In this document: piece after piece, positions 17,018 through 25,247 of the stretch | Numbering within the stretch: the first letter of the stretch is position 1 | How the letters are laid out: every line of letters begins with the position of its first letter | Assembly (NCBI RefSeq): GCF_029892095.1 | Contig: NZ_JARZAE010000004.1 | Span: 5,580,001-5,644,000, forward strand | DNA: 64,000 bases | Origin: Kitasatospora sp. MAP12-44 | GTDB taxonomy: Bacteria; Actinomycetota; Actinomycetes; Streptomycetales; Streptomycetaceae | Reading direction: 5' to 3' | Notes under the pieces: generated by a model | The model's input: only the letters and a program-made list of their open reading frames with translations | What the model was told of the DNA's origin: nothing | The model's database searches: none | Position numbers and translations under genes: made by a program

Positions 17018-17551
17018 ATGAACATCTGCGTCTTCTGCTCCGCGTACTCGCTCGACGACCGCTACACCGCCCCCGCCACCGAGTTCGCCCGGCTGCTGGG
17101 CGAGGGCGGCCACACCCTGGTCTGGGGCGGCTCCGACGCCGGCCTGATGGGCGTGCTCGCCGACGGCGTCAAGGCGGCCGGCGGCAAGCTGGTCGGGGTG
17201 CTGGTCGAACTGCTCGCCCACAAGGGCTACCAGGGCGCCGACGAACTGGTGATGACCCGCGACCTGGCCGAGCGCAAGGCGCAGCTGCTGATGCGCGCCG
17301 ACGCCGTGGTCGTCCTGGTCGGCGGCCTCGGCACGCTGGACGAGGTCACCGAGGTGCTGGAGCTCAAGAAGCACGCCCTGCACGACAAGCCGGTGGTGGT
17401 GCTGGACAGTTCCGGCTTCTACGACGGCCTGCGCACCCAGCTGGAGCGGATGGACGCCGAGGGCTTCCTGCCCCGCCCGCTGGCCGAGTTGATCACCTTC
17501 GCCGACACCCCGGCCGAGGTTCTCACCCTCCTCACCCCCGCTTCTTCCTGA
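17018..17551 (+). CDS. LOG-family protein (TIGR00730 type)
   Basis: A Rossmann-like LOG-family protein of 177 residues. Family members are cytokinin riboside 5'-monophosphate phosphoribohydrolases in plants and some bacteria; others have undefined roles. The N-terminus is ICVFCSAYSLDDRY and the nucleotide motif is GGLGTLDEVTEVLE (about residues 102-115), preceded by an ERKAQLLM stretch. The usual proline before GG is valine here. It follows mnmA by 36 bases and precedes the SDR by 11 bases, so it is probably co-transcribed. Substrate cannot be told from sequence. Confidence 0.85.
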   Translation: MNICVFCSAYSLDDRYTAPATEFARLLGEGGHTLVWGGSDAGLMGVLADGVKAAGGKLVGVLVELLAHKGYQGADELVMTRDLAERKAQLLMRADAVVVLVGGLGTLDEVTEVLELKKHALHDKPVVVLDSSGFYDGLRTQLERMDAEGFLPRPLAELITFADTPAEVLTLLTPASS

Positions 17552-17562
17552 CTGGAGCCTCC

Positions 17563-18252
17563 ATGGCCACCCACCTGATCACCGGCGCCGGCTCGGGCAT
17601 CGGCGCCGTCGTCGCCCAGCGGCTCATCGAACGCGGCGACGAGGTCTGGCTGCTGGCCCGCAACGCCAAGCGCGCCGCCGAGTTGCGGCACTCCCTCCCC
17701 GCCGCGCAGACCCTGATCGGCGACCTGGCCGAGCCGGCCCGGCTCTCCTGGGCGCTGGGCCAGCAGACCCAGCCGGTGGAGCTGGACTCGCTGCTGCACG
17801 TGGCCGGCACGGTCGAGCTGGGCCCGGTCGGCGACACCCCGGTCAAGGTCTGGAACGAGACGCTGGCGATCAACCTGATCGGCCCTGCCGAGCTGACCCG
17901 GCTCTTCCTGCCCCAACTGCGGCTCTCCCGCGGCCACGTGGTCTTCGTCAACTCCGGCGCGGGCCTCGCCGCGCATGCCGAGTGGGGCTCGTACGCCGCC
18001 AGCAAGTTCGGCCTGCGCGCCCTCGCCGACTCCCTGCGTGCCGAGGAGCACCCGGGCGGCGTCCGCGTCACCACCGTCTACCCCGGCCGCACCGCCACCC
18101 CGATGCAGCTCAAGGTCCACCAGCAGGAGGGCGCCGAGTACGACCCCGCCCGCTGGATCGCCCCGGAGTCCGTGGCCACCGCGATCCTCACCGCCCTCGA
18201 CCTCCCGCGCGACGCCGAGATCACCGACCTCACCGTCCGCCCGGGTCACTGA
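17563..18252 (+). CDS. Short-chain dehydrogenase/reductase
   Basis: Cytoplasmic NAD(P)H-dependent oxidoreductase of the classical SDR family, 229 residues. The dinucleotide motif is TGAGSGIG (residues about 7-14). The catalytic triad is visible as Ser in VNSGAG, then YAASK with Tyr and Lys at about residues 145-149. The structural Asn is in LAINLIGP. The gene starts 11 bases after the LOG gene behind a TGGAG site. Its 3' end overlaps the oppositely directed oxidoreductase gene by 23 bases. The substrate is unknown. Confidence 0.9.
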   Translation: MATHLITGAGSGIGAVVAQRLIERGDEVWLLARNAKRAAELRHSLPAAQTLIGDLAEPARLSWALGQQTQPVELDSLLHVAGTVELGPVGDTPVKVWNETLAINLIGPAELTRLFLPQLRLSRGHVVFVNSGAGLAAHAEWGSYAASKFGLRALADSLRAEEHPGGVRVTTVYPGRTATPMQLKVHQQEGAEYDPARWIAPESVATAILTALDLPRDAEITDLTVRPGH

Positions 18253-19276
18253 ACGCGCCGGGGATCAGGACGATCTTGCCGCTGACGGTGCCGGACTCCG
18301 CCAGGCGCAGCGCCTCGGCGGCCTGCGCGAGCGGGAGCCGGGCGGCGATGCGGGCGGTGATCTCGCCACGCTGGAGGGCGGCGAACACCTGCGTCAGGTC
18401 GGTCCGGATGCGGGACCGGAACCGGTCCCTGCCGAACGCGCGGCCGGCCCAGATGTTGTAGAAGTAGGCCCGGCGCCCGTTGGGCAGGGCGTTCCAGAGC
18501 CAGGTGCGGGCCAAGATCTTCAGTACGGGCCACTGCTTGGACCCGGTGTCGTCGCGGGTGGAGGCGCTGCCGTACGCGACGAGCGTCCCGCCGGGGGCGA
18601 GCAGGTGCCAGGAGTCGATCACACTGCGCCCGCCGACGTGGTCGAAGACCGCGTCCACCCCGCCGGGCGCCAGCTCCCGCACCCGGCTCGCCACATCGCC
18701 GGCGCGGTAGTCGACCGGGGTGACGTCGAGTTCGCGCAGCGCGTCGTGGTGCCGGACGGACGCCGTGCCGATCACCTTCACCCCGGCCGCCCGGGCCAGT
18801 TGGACCAGGACCGAGCCCACCCCGCCGCTCGCCCCGTGCACCAGGACGGTCTGCCCGGCGCGCACCCGCGCCCGGCGGTGCAGCAGCTGCCAGGCCGTGA
18901 TGCCGTTGACCACCACGGTCTCCGCCTCCGCCGCACCCAGGCCCTCCGGGACCGGAACGACGTCGTCGGCGTCGACGACCACATGGCTGGCCCACCCGCC
19001 GACCTTCACCAGCGCGGCCACCCGCTGCCCGACCAGGCCCGGGCCGACGCCCTCGCCCGTGATCAGCACCCGGCCCACCAGGTCGTAGCCGGGGACGAAC
19101 GGGAAGGGCGGCTGGTCGTAGTACCGCCCGCGGCGCATCTGCTGCTCGGCGAACGAGACGCCGCTGGCCTCCATGGCGATCACGAGCTGACCGCGGCCGG
19201 CCTGCGGCACGGCGCTGTGGCGGATCTCCAGGCCCTCCGGGGCGACGATGCCCGGCAGGATGACCTCGATGTTCAT
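18230..19276 (-). CDS. MDR-family NADPH:quinone-type oxidoreductase
   Basis: Zinc-free medium-chain dehydrogenase/reductase, 348 residues. ATG 19276 is chosen because GGGGAG lies six bases upstream; the next in-frame start (19288) would overlap that site. Domains are GroES-like (about 20-115, PFVPGYDLVGRV) and a Rossmann domain with HGASGGVGSVLVQLARAAG (about residues 145-163). The zinc ligands of alcohol dehydrogenases are absent, which favours quinone-oxidoreductase-like activity. It is divergent from a TetR gene, with a near-consensus promoter and palindrome between them, so TetR is the likely repressor. Confidence 0.9.
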   Translation of the reverse strand: MNIEVILPGIVAPEGLEIRHSAVPQAGRGQLVIAMEASGVSFAEQQMRRGRYYDQPPFPFVPGYDLVGRVLITGEGVGPGLVGQRVAALVKVGGWASHVVVDADDVVPVPEGLGAAEAETVVVNGITAWQLLHRRARVRAGQTVLVHGASGGVGSVLVQLARAAGVKVIGTASVRHHDALRELDVTPVDYRAGDVASRVRELAPGGVDAVFDHVGGRSVIDSWHLLAPGGTLVAYGSASTRDDTGSKQWPVLKILARTWLWNALPNGRRAYFYNIWAGRAFGRDRFRSRIRTDLTQVFAALQRGEITARIAARLPLAQAAEALRLAESGTVSGKIVLIPGAFSDPGGR

Positions 19277-19316
19277 GGTTCTCCCCATCCGTAGATGCCG
19301 TTTGCTTCGTTACAAG

Positions 19317-19345
19317 GTATAACTCCATCTCTCAGTGAGAGTCAA
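19317..19345 (-). promoter_or_regulatory. Sigma-70-type promoter of the MDR gene with palindrome in the spacer
   Basis: On the minus strand TTGACT (19345-19340) and TTATAC (19322-19317) are separated by exactly 17 bases. That is close to the consensus -35/-10 and unusually strong for this genome. The perfect palindrome CTCTCAGTGAGAG (19329-19341) lies between the boxes and touches the -35 box, a textbook position for a repressor site. The neighbouring tetR gene makes TetR the obvious candidate. Binding is inferred, not shown. Confidence 0.65.
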
Positions 19346-19394
19346 GAAGAAGAGTGATAGCCTCTAACTAGACGGTGATAGGAGACAGACGGGC

Positions 19395-19982
19395 ATGGCC
19401 GAGTCGTCGGACGCGAAGACCCCCCGGGAGCGCTACCGCGCCCAGGTGCAGGAGGAGATCAAGAAGCACGCCTGGGAGCAGATCGCCGTCGCCGGGGCCT
19501 CCGCCCTGTCCCTCAACGCCATCGCCAAGCAGATCGGCATGAGCGGCCCCGCCCTCTACCGCTACTTCGCCAACCGCGACGAGCTGATCACCGAGCTCAT
19601 CCGCGACGCCTACCGCAGCCTCGCCGACACCTTCCACGCCCGCGCCGCAGCCGGCGCCGACCTCACCGGACTCGCGCAGGCCCTTCGCCAGTGGGCCCTG
19701 GAGGATCCCCAGCGGTACTTCCTCCTCTACGGCACCCCTGTGCCCGGCTACCAGGCCCCCGAGGACACCACCCGGATCGCCTCCGAGATCCTGACCGTCC
19801 TCCTCGCCACCTGCACCGCCGCCCAGTCCTCGGCCCTACGCCAGGCCCTCGCCTTCTGGACCCGCCTCCACGGCGTCCTGTCCCTCGAACTCGCGGGCCA
19901 CTTCACCGGCATGGATGTCGACCCCGCCGCCCTCTACACCGCCGAGGCCCACTCCCTCACCACCCAGTCCTACCCGAGGTAG
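19395..19982 (+). CDS. TetR-family transcriptional regulator
   Basis: Repressor-type regulator of 195 residues. The N-terminal helix-turn-helix is visible as ALSLNAIAKQIGMSGPALYR and YRYFANRDELITELIRDAY (about residues 35-75). The C-terminal ligand domain has the WHG-like pattern (FWTRLHGVLSLELAGHF), which suits the TetR_C WHG subfamily. It has GGAGA about nine bases before ATG 19395. It is divergent from the MDR oxidoreductase and probably controls it and itself through the palindrome at 19329. Its last 13 bases overlap the NUDIX gene on the other strand. Confidence 0.92.
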   Translation: MAESSDAKTPRERYRAQVQEEIKKHAWEQIAVAGASALSLNAIAKQIGMSGPALYRYFANRDELITELIRDAYRSLADTFHARAAAGADLTGLAQALRQWALEDPQRYFLLYGTPVPGYQAPEDTTRIASEILTVLLATCTAAQSSALRQALAFWTRLHGVLSLELAGHFTGMDVDPAALYTAEAHSLTTQSYPR

Positions 19983-20440
19983 GGCGTCGCCCGCCGCTCC
20001 AGGAAGTGCCCGATCCGCAACCGCTGGGTGGGGTGGATCGCCAGCCCGGGCAACTCCTCGGGCGCCACGAACCGCAGATCGGTGGACTCGTCGGAGATCC
20101 GCAGCTCCCCGCCGACCACGCGAGCGGTGAAGCAGACGTTGAACTGCTGCCGCACCTCGCCGTCCGCATACGCGATGATGTGCCGCGGATCGGTGTACGT
20201 CCCGACGATGCCGGTGACTTCGATCCTGAGCCCGCTCTCCTCGTACGTCTCCCGCACAGCCGCGTCCGGCAACGACTCACCCAGCTCCATGACCCCGCCA
20301 GGCAACGCGTACAACCCACTGTCAGCCCGCCGTTGGAGGAGAATCCGCCCGTGGGAGTCGGTCAGGACGGCGGACGCGGCGACAACCAGCCGATTGGGCC
20401 TGGGGGCTGCGGGGTCGTCGTAGAACTCAGTCCTGGCCAT
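19970..20440 (-). CDS. NUDIX hydrolase
   Basis: Hydrolase for nucleoside diphosphates linked to another moiety. The 156 residues contain a complete Nudix box: GGVMELGESLPDAAVRETYE plus ESGL, about residues 48-71, fitting the GX5EX7REUXEEXGU pattern with both catalytic glutamates. The substrate cannot be told from sequence. It sits at the 3' end of the tetR gene, facing it. Upstream, 20441-20651 holds no gene I can support, only an AGCTCCTC triplet repeat near 20450-20475. Confidence 0.92.
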   Translation of the reverse strand: MARTEFYDDPAAPRPNRLVVAASAVLTDSHGRILLQRRADSGLYALPGGVMELGESLPDAAVRETYEESGLRIEVTGIVGTYTDPRHIIAYADGEVRQQFNVCFTARVVGGELRISDESTDLRFVAPEELPGLAIHPTQRLRIGHFLERRATPYLG

Positions 20441-20651
20441 GCTGCTCCTCTGCTCCTCAGCTCCTCAGCTCCTCACGCGGCGAACCGGTCCGCGGTACCG
20501 TCCACGCTTCGCCTGGTTCCCCGCGTCCACAGCTCGAAATCTTCGGACAGGAAGTCGGCCGGGCCGACTTTCGAAGCGAGCGCCGGGGGCGGGGAGACAT
20601 CGGTCAGGGTTGTCGCCGGTACCCGGAGAGCTCCGGGCTGACCCAGCAACG

Positions 20652-21083
20652 CTATCCGGCCGGGTTGACTGCCACCGCGAGGTCGGCCCAGGTGGTCTTG
20701 CCGAGTGTTTCGGGCACCACGCCCCAGCGCCCGTGGGTCAGGCGGTCGACCAGGCCCAAGCCGCGTCCACACTCGGCGTCGCAGTCCCCGGCCTGCATCA
20801 GCACGGGCAGTGTGCGGGAGCCGTCCCGGACCGCGATCCGGACGGTGAGCGGTGCTGGACGGCGGATCGTCACGTACATCCGGCGGTGGCAGCCGGTCTT
20901 GGCGGCATTGGCGGCCAGTTCGCTGACGATCAGTTGGGCATCGTCCGCCAGGTGCTCCAGTCGCCACTCGGCCAGTTTGTCCCGTACCAGCCGACGGGCC
21001 GCCGACGCGGCCTCGGGCCGGTAGGGCAGGAAAGCCGACGCCGGCATCACAGCGGTGGCTGGTCGGCCTGTGACGGTTGCCAT
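20652..21083 (-). CDS. Histidine-kinase-like ATPase (RsbW-type ATP-binding protein)
   Basis: A single GHKL ATPase domain of 143 residues, as in anti-sigma factors of the SpoIIAB/RsbW type. The N-box is LIVSELAANAAKTG. The VRDGS stretch and GRGLGLVDRLT correspond to the G1 and G2 ATP-lid boxes. No sensor or membrane part is present. Such proteins are abundant in streptomycetes beside XRE regulators (WhiJ-like loci). Here the gene is divergent from an XRE-TPR gene. It may act as a kinase or partner-switching protein; the partner is not visible. ATG 21083 has AAGGAG about seven bases before it. Confidence 0.82.
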   Translation of the reverse strand: MATVTGRPATAVMPASAFLPYRPEAASAARRLVRDKLAEWRLEHLADDAQLIVSELAANAAKTGCHRRMYVTIRRPAPLTVRIAVRDGSRTLPVLMQAGDCDAECGRGLGLVDRLTHGRWGVVPETLGKTTWADLAVAVNPAG

Positions 21084-21172
21084 GGGTGCACTCCTTCACT
21101 GAATTTCCTACGGAGAGTCAACGGGTCGTCACGTTCGTGGGACCATTGCGTAGGCAGGACGGGAATGCGGGT

Positions 21173-21187
21173 ATGCGTCCGACGCAT
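21173..21187. promoter_or_regulatory. 15-bp palindrome between the ATPase and XRE genes
   Basis: ATGCGTC-C-GACGCAT is a perfect 7-1-7 inverted repeat, 30 bases before the GTG of the XRE gene. Additional ATGCGG and ATGCCG partial repeats lie on each side. The position suggests autoregulation by the XRE protein. Inferred from position and symmetry only. Confidence 0.5.
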
Positions 21188-21216
21188 GCGGATGCCGGAC
21201 GGCAGGGGTTGCACTG

Positions 21217-22428
21217 GTGCACTGGCAGCGGGAAGTCCGGGACGCCGCACAGGCCGGCGACTACGGCCGCGTGATCGAGTTGAGCCGTCGTCAGCAGCGC
21301 CTGACTCAGCTCCAACTCGGTGAGGCCCTGGGCCTGTCGCAGTCGGCGGTGTCCCGGATCGAGAAGCGCGGTCCGGCTGGCGTCTACGACATGGCGTTGC
21401 TCGGCCGGGCGGCGGCCCATCTGCAGATCTCCGCCGGACTACTCGGTCTGGCGGATCGCACCACAGGGACAGATCCAGTGGAACGACGCGAATTCCTGGG
21501 CGGAGCAGCCGCAGTGGTGGCCGCCCCCGTACTGGCGGCGGTCTGCGGCCCCGCCGAGACCGGCCAGGCAGCCGCCCTTCGGCTCGGCACCATGGCGTAC
21601 CGCCGCCTCGACGGGTCGACGCCCTCGCGCGATCTCGCAGATGCGGTTCGCGGTCATATCCAGTTGATCCAGCGGTTGACCGCCAACTCTCCGCAGCGAC
21701 TGAAGTTGGCGGCTGTCGGCAGCGAAGCGGCTGGGCTGGCGGGCTGGTTGGCCTGGGACATGGGGGACCACGGCTCGGCGCGCTCCTGGTACGGCCAGGC
21801 GATCAAGGCCGCACGAGTAGCAAGGGATCCGCTGCTGGTGGCCTACCAGACGGGCACGCTCGCACAGTTCGAAGCCCACGCCGGGAATGCCGCGCAGGCT
21901 CTGAGCCTGGCAGGCAGCGCAAGGAAGGCTCTCGGAGCGGGCATGCCGACGATCGCCGATGCCTGGCTGGCCTCGGTAGAGGCTCTGGCGCATGCCGTGG
22001 GTGGTGATGCCCGCTCGGCGGACAGAGCCCTGGTGCACAGTCGCGCGATGGCGGCACGGCGGGAGGAATCCCCACCGTGGCCCTGGGTGTTCGCCTTTGA
22101 CGAGGGCAAGGTGGCAGCCTGCCGGGTGACCTGTGGCGCCCGCCTTGGTGAGCCCGGGTGGGTGCTCGGCGAGGACGTTGCCGCGCTGGCAACCGGGCAC
22201 GTCAAGCAGCGGGCCCTGCTGGTCCTGGATATTGCGACCGGGCACCTGGCTGCGGGGCGCCTGGAGGCGGCGTTCGCCTTTGCGGGGCAGGCGCTCGATG
22301 CCGGGGTGCGCTACCGATCGGGCCGAATCGTGGAGCGGGCCAGAGGGTTGCGTCGTACGCTCGGCAGCGCGGCGGCGCCGAAGGTCGTGCGGGACTTCGA
22401 TGAGCGGCTGCGCGGCGTCTACCTCTAG
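21217..22428 (+). CDS. XRE-family regulator with C-terminal TPR-like domain
   Basis: An N-terminal helix-turn-helix (about residues 15-60: RQQRLTQLQLGEALGLSQSA then VSRIEKRG) is joined to a roughly 300-residue, alpha-helical, alanine-rich region with repeated aromatic/alanine spacing typical of tetratricopeptide repeats. A short Ala-rich stretch with RREFLGGAAAVVAAPVLAA at about residue 90 looks like a Tat-type signal anchor but lacks the twin arginine in proper context. The GTG at 21217 opens the protein; 403 residues. A nine-base gap to the next gene implies co-transcription. It could sense a peptide or metabolite through the TPR region. Confidence 0.85.
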   Translation: MHWQREVRDAAQAGDYGRVIELSRRQQRLTQLQLGEALGLSQSAVSRIEKRGPAGVYDMALLGRAAAHLQISAGLLGLADRTTGTDPVERREFLGGAAAVVAAPVLAAVCGPAETGQAAALRLGTMAYRRLDGSTPSRDLADAVRGHIQLIQRLTANSPQRLKLAAVGSEAAGLAGWLAWDMGDHGSARSWYGQAIKAARVARDPLLVAYQTGTLAQFEAHAGNAAQALSLAGSARKALGAGMPTIADAWLASVEALAHAVGGDARSADRALVHSRAMAARREESPPWPWVFAFDEGKVAACRVTCGARLGEPGWVLGEDVAALATGHVKQRALLVLDIATGHLAAGRLEAAFAFAGQALDAGVRYRSGRIVERARGLRRTLGSAAAPKVVRDFDERLRGVYL

Positions 22429-22437
22429 GAGGGGCAC

Positions 22438-22911
22438 ATGAGGGTGGGGATCACCGGGCATCGGGGGCTCGGCGCAGGGGTGGAGTGCCAGGTGCGGGGG
22501 CTGCTGGAGGAGGCGCTGACGGAGTGGGACAGCGGGCGACTGATCGGGGTGTCGTGCATCGCGGACGGCCCCGACGCGTGGTTCGCCGAGGCCGTCCTGG
22601 CGCTCGGTGGGCGGCTGGAGGTGGTCATCCCCGCCGACGGGTACCGCGACGCGCTGCCGTTCGAGCACCACGCGCTCTACGACCGGCTGCTCGACCAGGC
22701 TGCCCAGGTGCACCGCACCGGCCTGACCGTGTCCGACTCGGCGGCGCACATGGCGGGCAGCGAGATCCTCGTCGGGCTCGCGGACCTGCTGCTCGCCGTC
22801 TGGGACGGCAAGCCCGCGTGGGGATACGGCGGCACCGCCGATGTCGTCGGCTTCGCCGAGCGCTCCGGGGTGCCGGTGCGGGTGCTGTGGCCGGCGGGCG
22901 CCGAGCGGTAG
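22438..22911 (+). CDS. Small SLOG/Rossmann-like protein of unknown function
   Basis: 157 residues. The start GITGHRGLG, the middle CIADGPDAWFAEAVLALGG then LEVVIPADGYRD, and the end DLLLAVWDGKPAWGYGGTAD then VVGFAERSGVPVRVLWPAG follow the strand/glycine-loop/strand pattern of the SLOG superfamily (LOG, DprA and related nucleotide-derivative-binding folds). This is an inference from motif pattern; I do not recognise an exact family. It starts with a GGAGG site nine bases after the XRE-TPR gene and is surely its operon partner. A nucleotide-derived ligand could connect the two. Confidence 0.65.
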   Translation: MRVGITGHRGLGAGVECQVRGLLEEALTEWDSGRLIGVSCIADGPDAWFAEAVLALGGRLEVVIPADGYRDALPFEHHALYDRLLDQAAQVHRTGLTVSDSAAHMAGSEILVGLADLLLAVWDGKPAWGYGGTADVVGFAERSGVPVRVLWPAGAER

Positions 22912-22944
22912 GGCCGTCGTGGTCTCGTACGTCTCCGCCGCCGT

Positions 22945-22960
22945 CTGCCCGAGAGGGCAG
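22945..22960 (+). terminator. Small hairpin after the SLOG-like gene
   Basis: CTGCCC-GAGA-GGGCAG, a six-bp stem with a GNRA-like tetraloop, lies 34 bases past the stop of the SLOG-like gene. No T tract. A weak terminator is plausible. Confidence 0.4.
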
Positions 22961-23074
22961 TCGCCCGAAATCGGGTGGTAGCGGCACGAACGGGGTGTGC
23001 GGAGCCGATCAGCGTGCCCTGTCCGGGTGTTGGGGCCAAGGCGTCGGAATTCTGTAGCCAGGTCGATACATGAC

Positions 23075-23092
23075 GGTAGAAATATTCATACC
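23075..23092. promoter_or_regulatory. AT-rich imperfect palindrome upstream of the PBP gene
   Basis: GGTAGAAATATTCATACC pairs at 7 of 9 positions around its centre. It is one of the most AT-rich 18 bases in the window and lies 34 bases before the PBP start, where a promoter or operator is expected. The regulator is unknown. Confidence 0.3.
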
Positions 23093-23125
23093 ATTCCTCA
23101 AGGTTGGGCTTCTAAAGTCGGAGGT

Positions 23126-25237
23126 ATGCCGTCGACGAACTCCTCCACGACCTCCGGCCTGGTGGCCAAGTCCGCCTTGGCTGTCCGCTTTCTGACTGTC
23201 AGTGCGGTAGCCGGTGCCCTGCTGGCCGGCATGGCCCTGCCGTTCGTCGGGGGCCTCGGCCTCGGGGCGAAGGCGGCGGCGGACAGCTTCGACAGCCTCC
23301 CGGACGACTTCAAGGCCCCGGCGCTCTCCCAGGCCTCCTCGATCTACGACGCGTCCGGCAACCTGATAGCCACCGCATACGACCGGGACCGCACCGTCGT
23401 CCCGGGCGACCAGATCGCCCCGGTGATGCGCCAGGCGCTGGTGGACATCGAGGACAACCGCTTCTACCAGCACGGCGCGATCGACCCCAAGGGCATCATC
23501 CGCGCGCTCAGCAAGAACTCCGCCGCCGGCGGCACCGCCCAGGGCGCCTCGACGCTGACCCAGCAGTACGTGAAGAACGTCTTCGTGGACGAGGCCGGCA
23601 ACGACACCGCCGCCGTCCTGGAGGCGCAGCGGCAGACGATCGGCCGCAAGCTGCAGGAGATGCGGTACGCGATCGACGTCGAGCAGACGCTGACCAAGGA
23701 CCAGATCCTCACCAACTACCTCAACATCACCTTCTTCGGCGAGCAGGCGTACGGCATCGAGGCAGCCTCCGAGCGGTACTTCAGCGTCCACGCCAAGGAC
23801 CTGACCCTGCCCCAGGCGGCCATGCTGGCCGGCCTGGTGCAGTCGCCGAGCACCTTCGACCCGATCGCGCACCTGGCGGCCGCCACGGACAAGCGCAACG
23901 TCGTCCTCAAGAAGATGGCCGAGTACGGCGCCATCACCCAGGCCCAGGCCGACCAGGCGATCGCGACCCCGATCAAGCTCCAGGTCAGCCGCCCGCAGCA
24001 GGGCTGCATCACGGCCAAGCAGGGCGAGGGCTTCTTCTGCGACTACGTGAAGGCCGTGCTCCTCAGTGACCCGGTGTTCGGCGCCACCGCCGCCGACCGC
24101 AAGGCGCTGTGGAACCGCGGCGGCCTGCAGATCCACACCACGCTGGACCCGAAGGCACAGGTCGCGCTGGACAAGGGCCTGGCGGACAACGCGAACGCCT
24201 CCGACAAGCCCGCCGCCGTGATGAGCATGGTGCAGCCGAACACCGGCAAGATCCTGGCGATGGGCCAGAGCCGGCCGTACGGCCTCGGGTCGGACGAGAC
24301 CCAGATCAACCTGAACGCCCCCCAGTCGATGGGTGGCGGCCTCGGGTTCCCGACCGGCTCGACCTTCAAGCCGATCGTGGCCGCCGCGGCGCTGGAGAGC
24401 GGGAAGACCCCCTCGCAGACCTACACCACGGCCTCCACCATCAACTGGCCCAGGATGACCGACTGCAACGGCGGCCTCTACAGGTCGGCGCCCTCGGTGC
24501 ACAACGACAGCTCGGCCTCGCCCGTCACCTTCGACATGGCCGACGCGCTCGCGCAGTCGATCAACACCTACTTCGCCACCCTGGAGGGCGACGTCGGCCT
24601 GTGCGCGGTGGCCCAGATGGCCAACAGGCTGGGCATCGAGAAGCAGGCCGACGGCACCCCGCTCAAGGTGGTCCCGTCGATGACCCTGGGTGTCAACGAC
24701 CTCACCCCGCTGACGATGGCCAGTGCCTACGCCACCTTCGCCTCGCACGGCGTCTACTGCGCGCCGCTGGCCATCGGCTCGGTGACCGGCCCGGACGGCA
24801 AGAACCTGCCCGTCCCGGCGCAGAGCTGCTCGCAGGTCATCTCCCCCAACACCGCGGACACCATCACCGCGATGCTCAAGGGCGTGGTCCAGGACCGCGG
24901 TACCGCCTCGAACGTCTCACTGGGCCGGCCCATCGCGGGCAAGACCGGTACCACCGACGGTGGCACGCAGGTCTGGTTCGTCGGCTACACCCCCGACGTG
25001 GTCGGTGCCACCGTGGTCAGCGACACCGGCAAGCAGCAGCCGCTGGAGGGCCAGATGTTCGGCGGCAGCCGGATTGAGCAGGCCTTCGGCGCCCAGGTCG
25101 CCGGTCCGATCTGGGAGGCCGCGATGAAGGGCGAGGTCGCTGGGACCCCGGCCACCGACTTCCCCGACATCGCGCTGCCCGCCTCGCCCGCGCAGAGCAC
25201 GCCGTCCACCGGCCCGAGCACGCCGCCCACCCCGTAG
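23126..25237 (+). CDS. Class A penicillin-binding protein (glycosyltransferase GT51 plus transpeptidase)
   Basis: Bifunctional peptidoglycan synthase with an N-terminal membrane anchor (FLTVSAVAGALLAGMALPFV). The GT51 domain (about 50-240) shows EDNRFYQHGAIDPKGIIRA, GASTLTQQYVKN and the ILTNYLNITFFG stretch. The transpeptidase has STFK (Ser about 411), SINTYFA (SxN) and KTGTTDGG (about 605). A Ser/Thr/Pro-rich tail ends the 703 residues. ATG 23126 is in the right frame, but its GGAGGT site touches the start codon. Translation may therefore be weak, or initiation occurs elsewhere nearby. It acts outside the membrane on lipid II. Confidence 0.93.
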   Translation: MPSTNSSTTSGLVAKSALAVRFLTVSAVAGALLAGMALPFVGGLGLGAKAAADSFDSLPDDFKAPALSQASSIYDASGNLIATAYDRDRTVVPGDQIAPVMRQALVDIEDNRFYQHGAIDPKGIIRALSKNSAAGGTAQGASTLTQQYVKNVFVDEAGNDTAAVLEAQRQTIGRKLQEMRYAIDVEQTLTKDQILTNYLNITFFGEQAYGIEAASERYFSVHAKDLTLPQAAMLAGLVQSPSTFDPIAHLAAATDKRNVVLKKMAEYGAITQAQADQAIATPIKLQVSRPQQGCITAKQGEGFFCDYVKAVLLSDPVFGATAADRKALWNRGGLQIHTTLDPKAQVALDKGLADNANASDKPAAVMSMVQPNTGKILAMGQSRPYGLGSDETQINLNAPQSMGGGLGFPTGSTFKPIVAAAALESGKTPSQTYTTASTINWPRMTDCNGGLYRSAPSVHNDSSASPVTFDMADALAQSINTYFATLEGDVGLCAVAQMANRLGIEKQADGTPLKVVPSMTLGVNDLTPLTMASAYATFASHGVYCAPLAIGSVTGPDGKNLPVPAQSCSQVISPNTADTITAMLKGVVQDRGTASNVSLGRPIAGKTGTTDGGTQVWFVGYTPDVVGATVVSDTGKQQPLEGQMFGGSRIEQAFGAQVAGPIWEAAMKGEVAGTPATDFPDIALPASPAQSTPSTGPSTPPTP

Positions 25238-25247
25238 CCTGCACTGC

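Noticed and set aside
20473..21099. 208-codon minus-strand ORF that could hide a DUF397-like gene
   Set aside because: Largely out of frame with the ATPase gene, and its tail has no DUF397 pattern (no WRKSSYS-type start).
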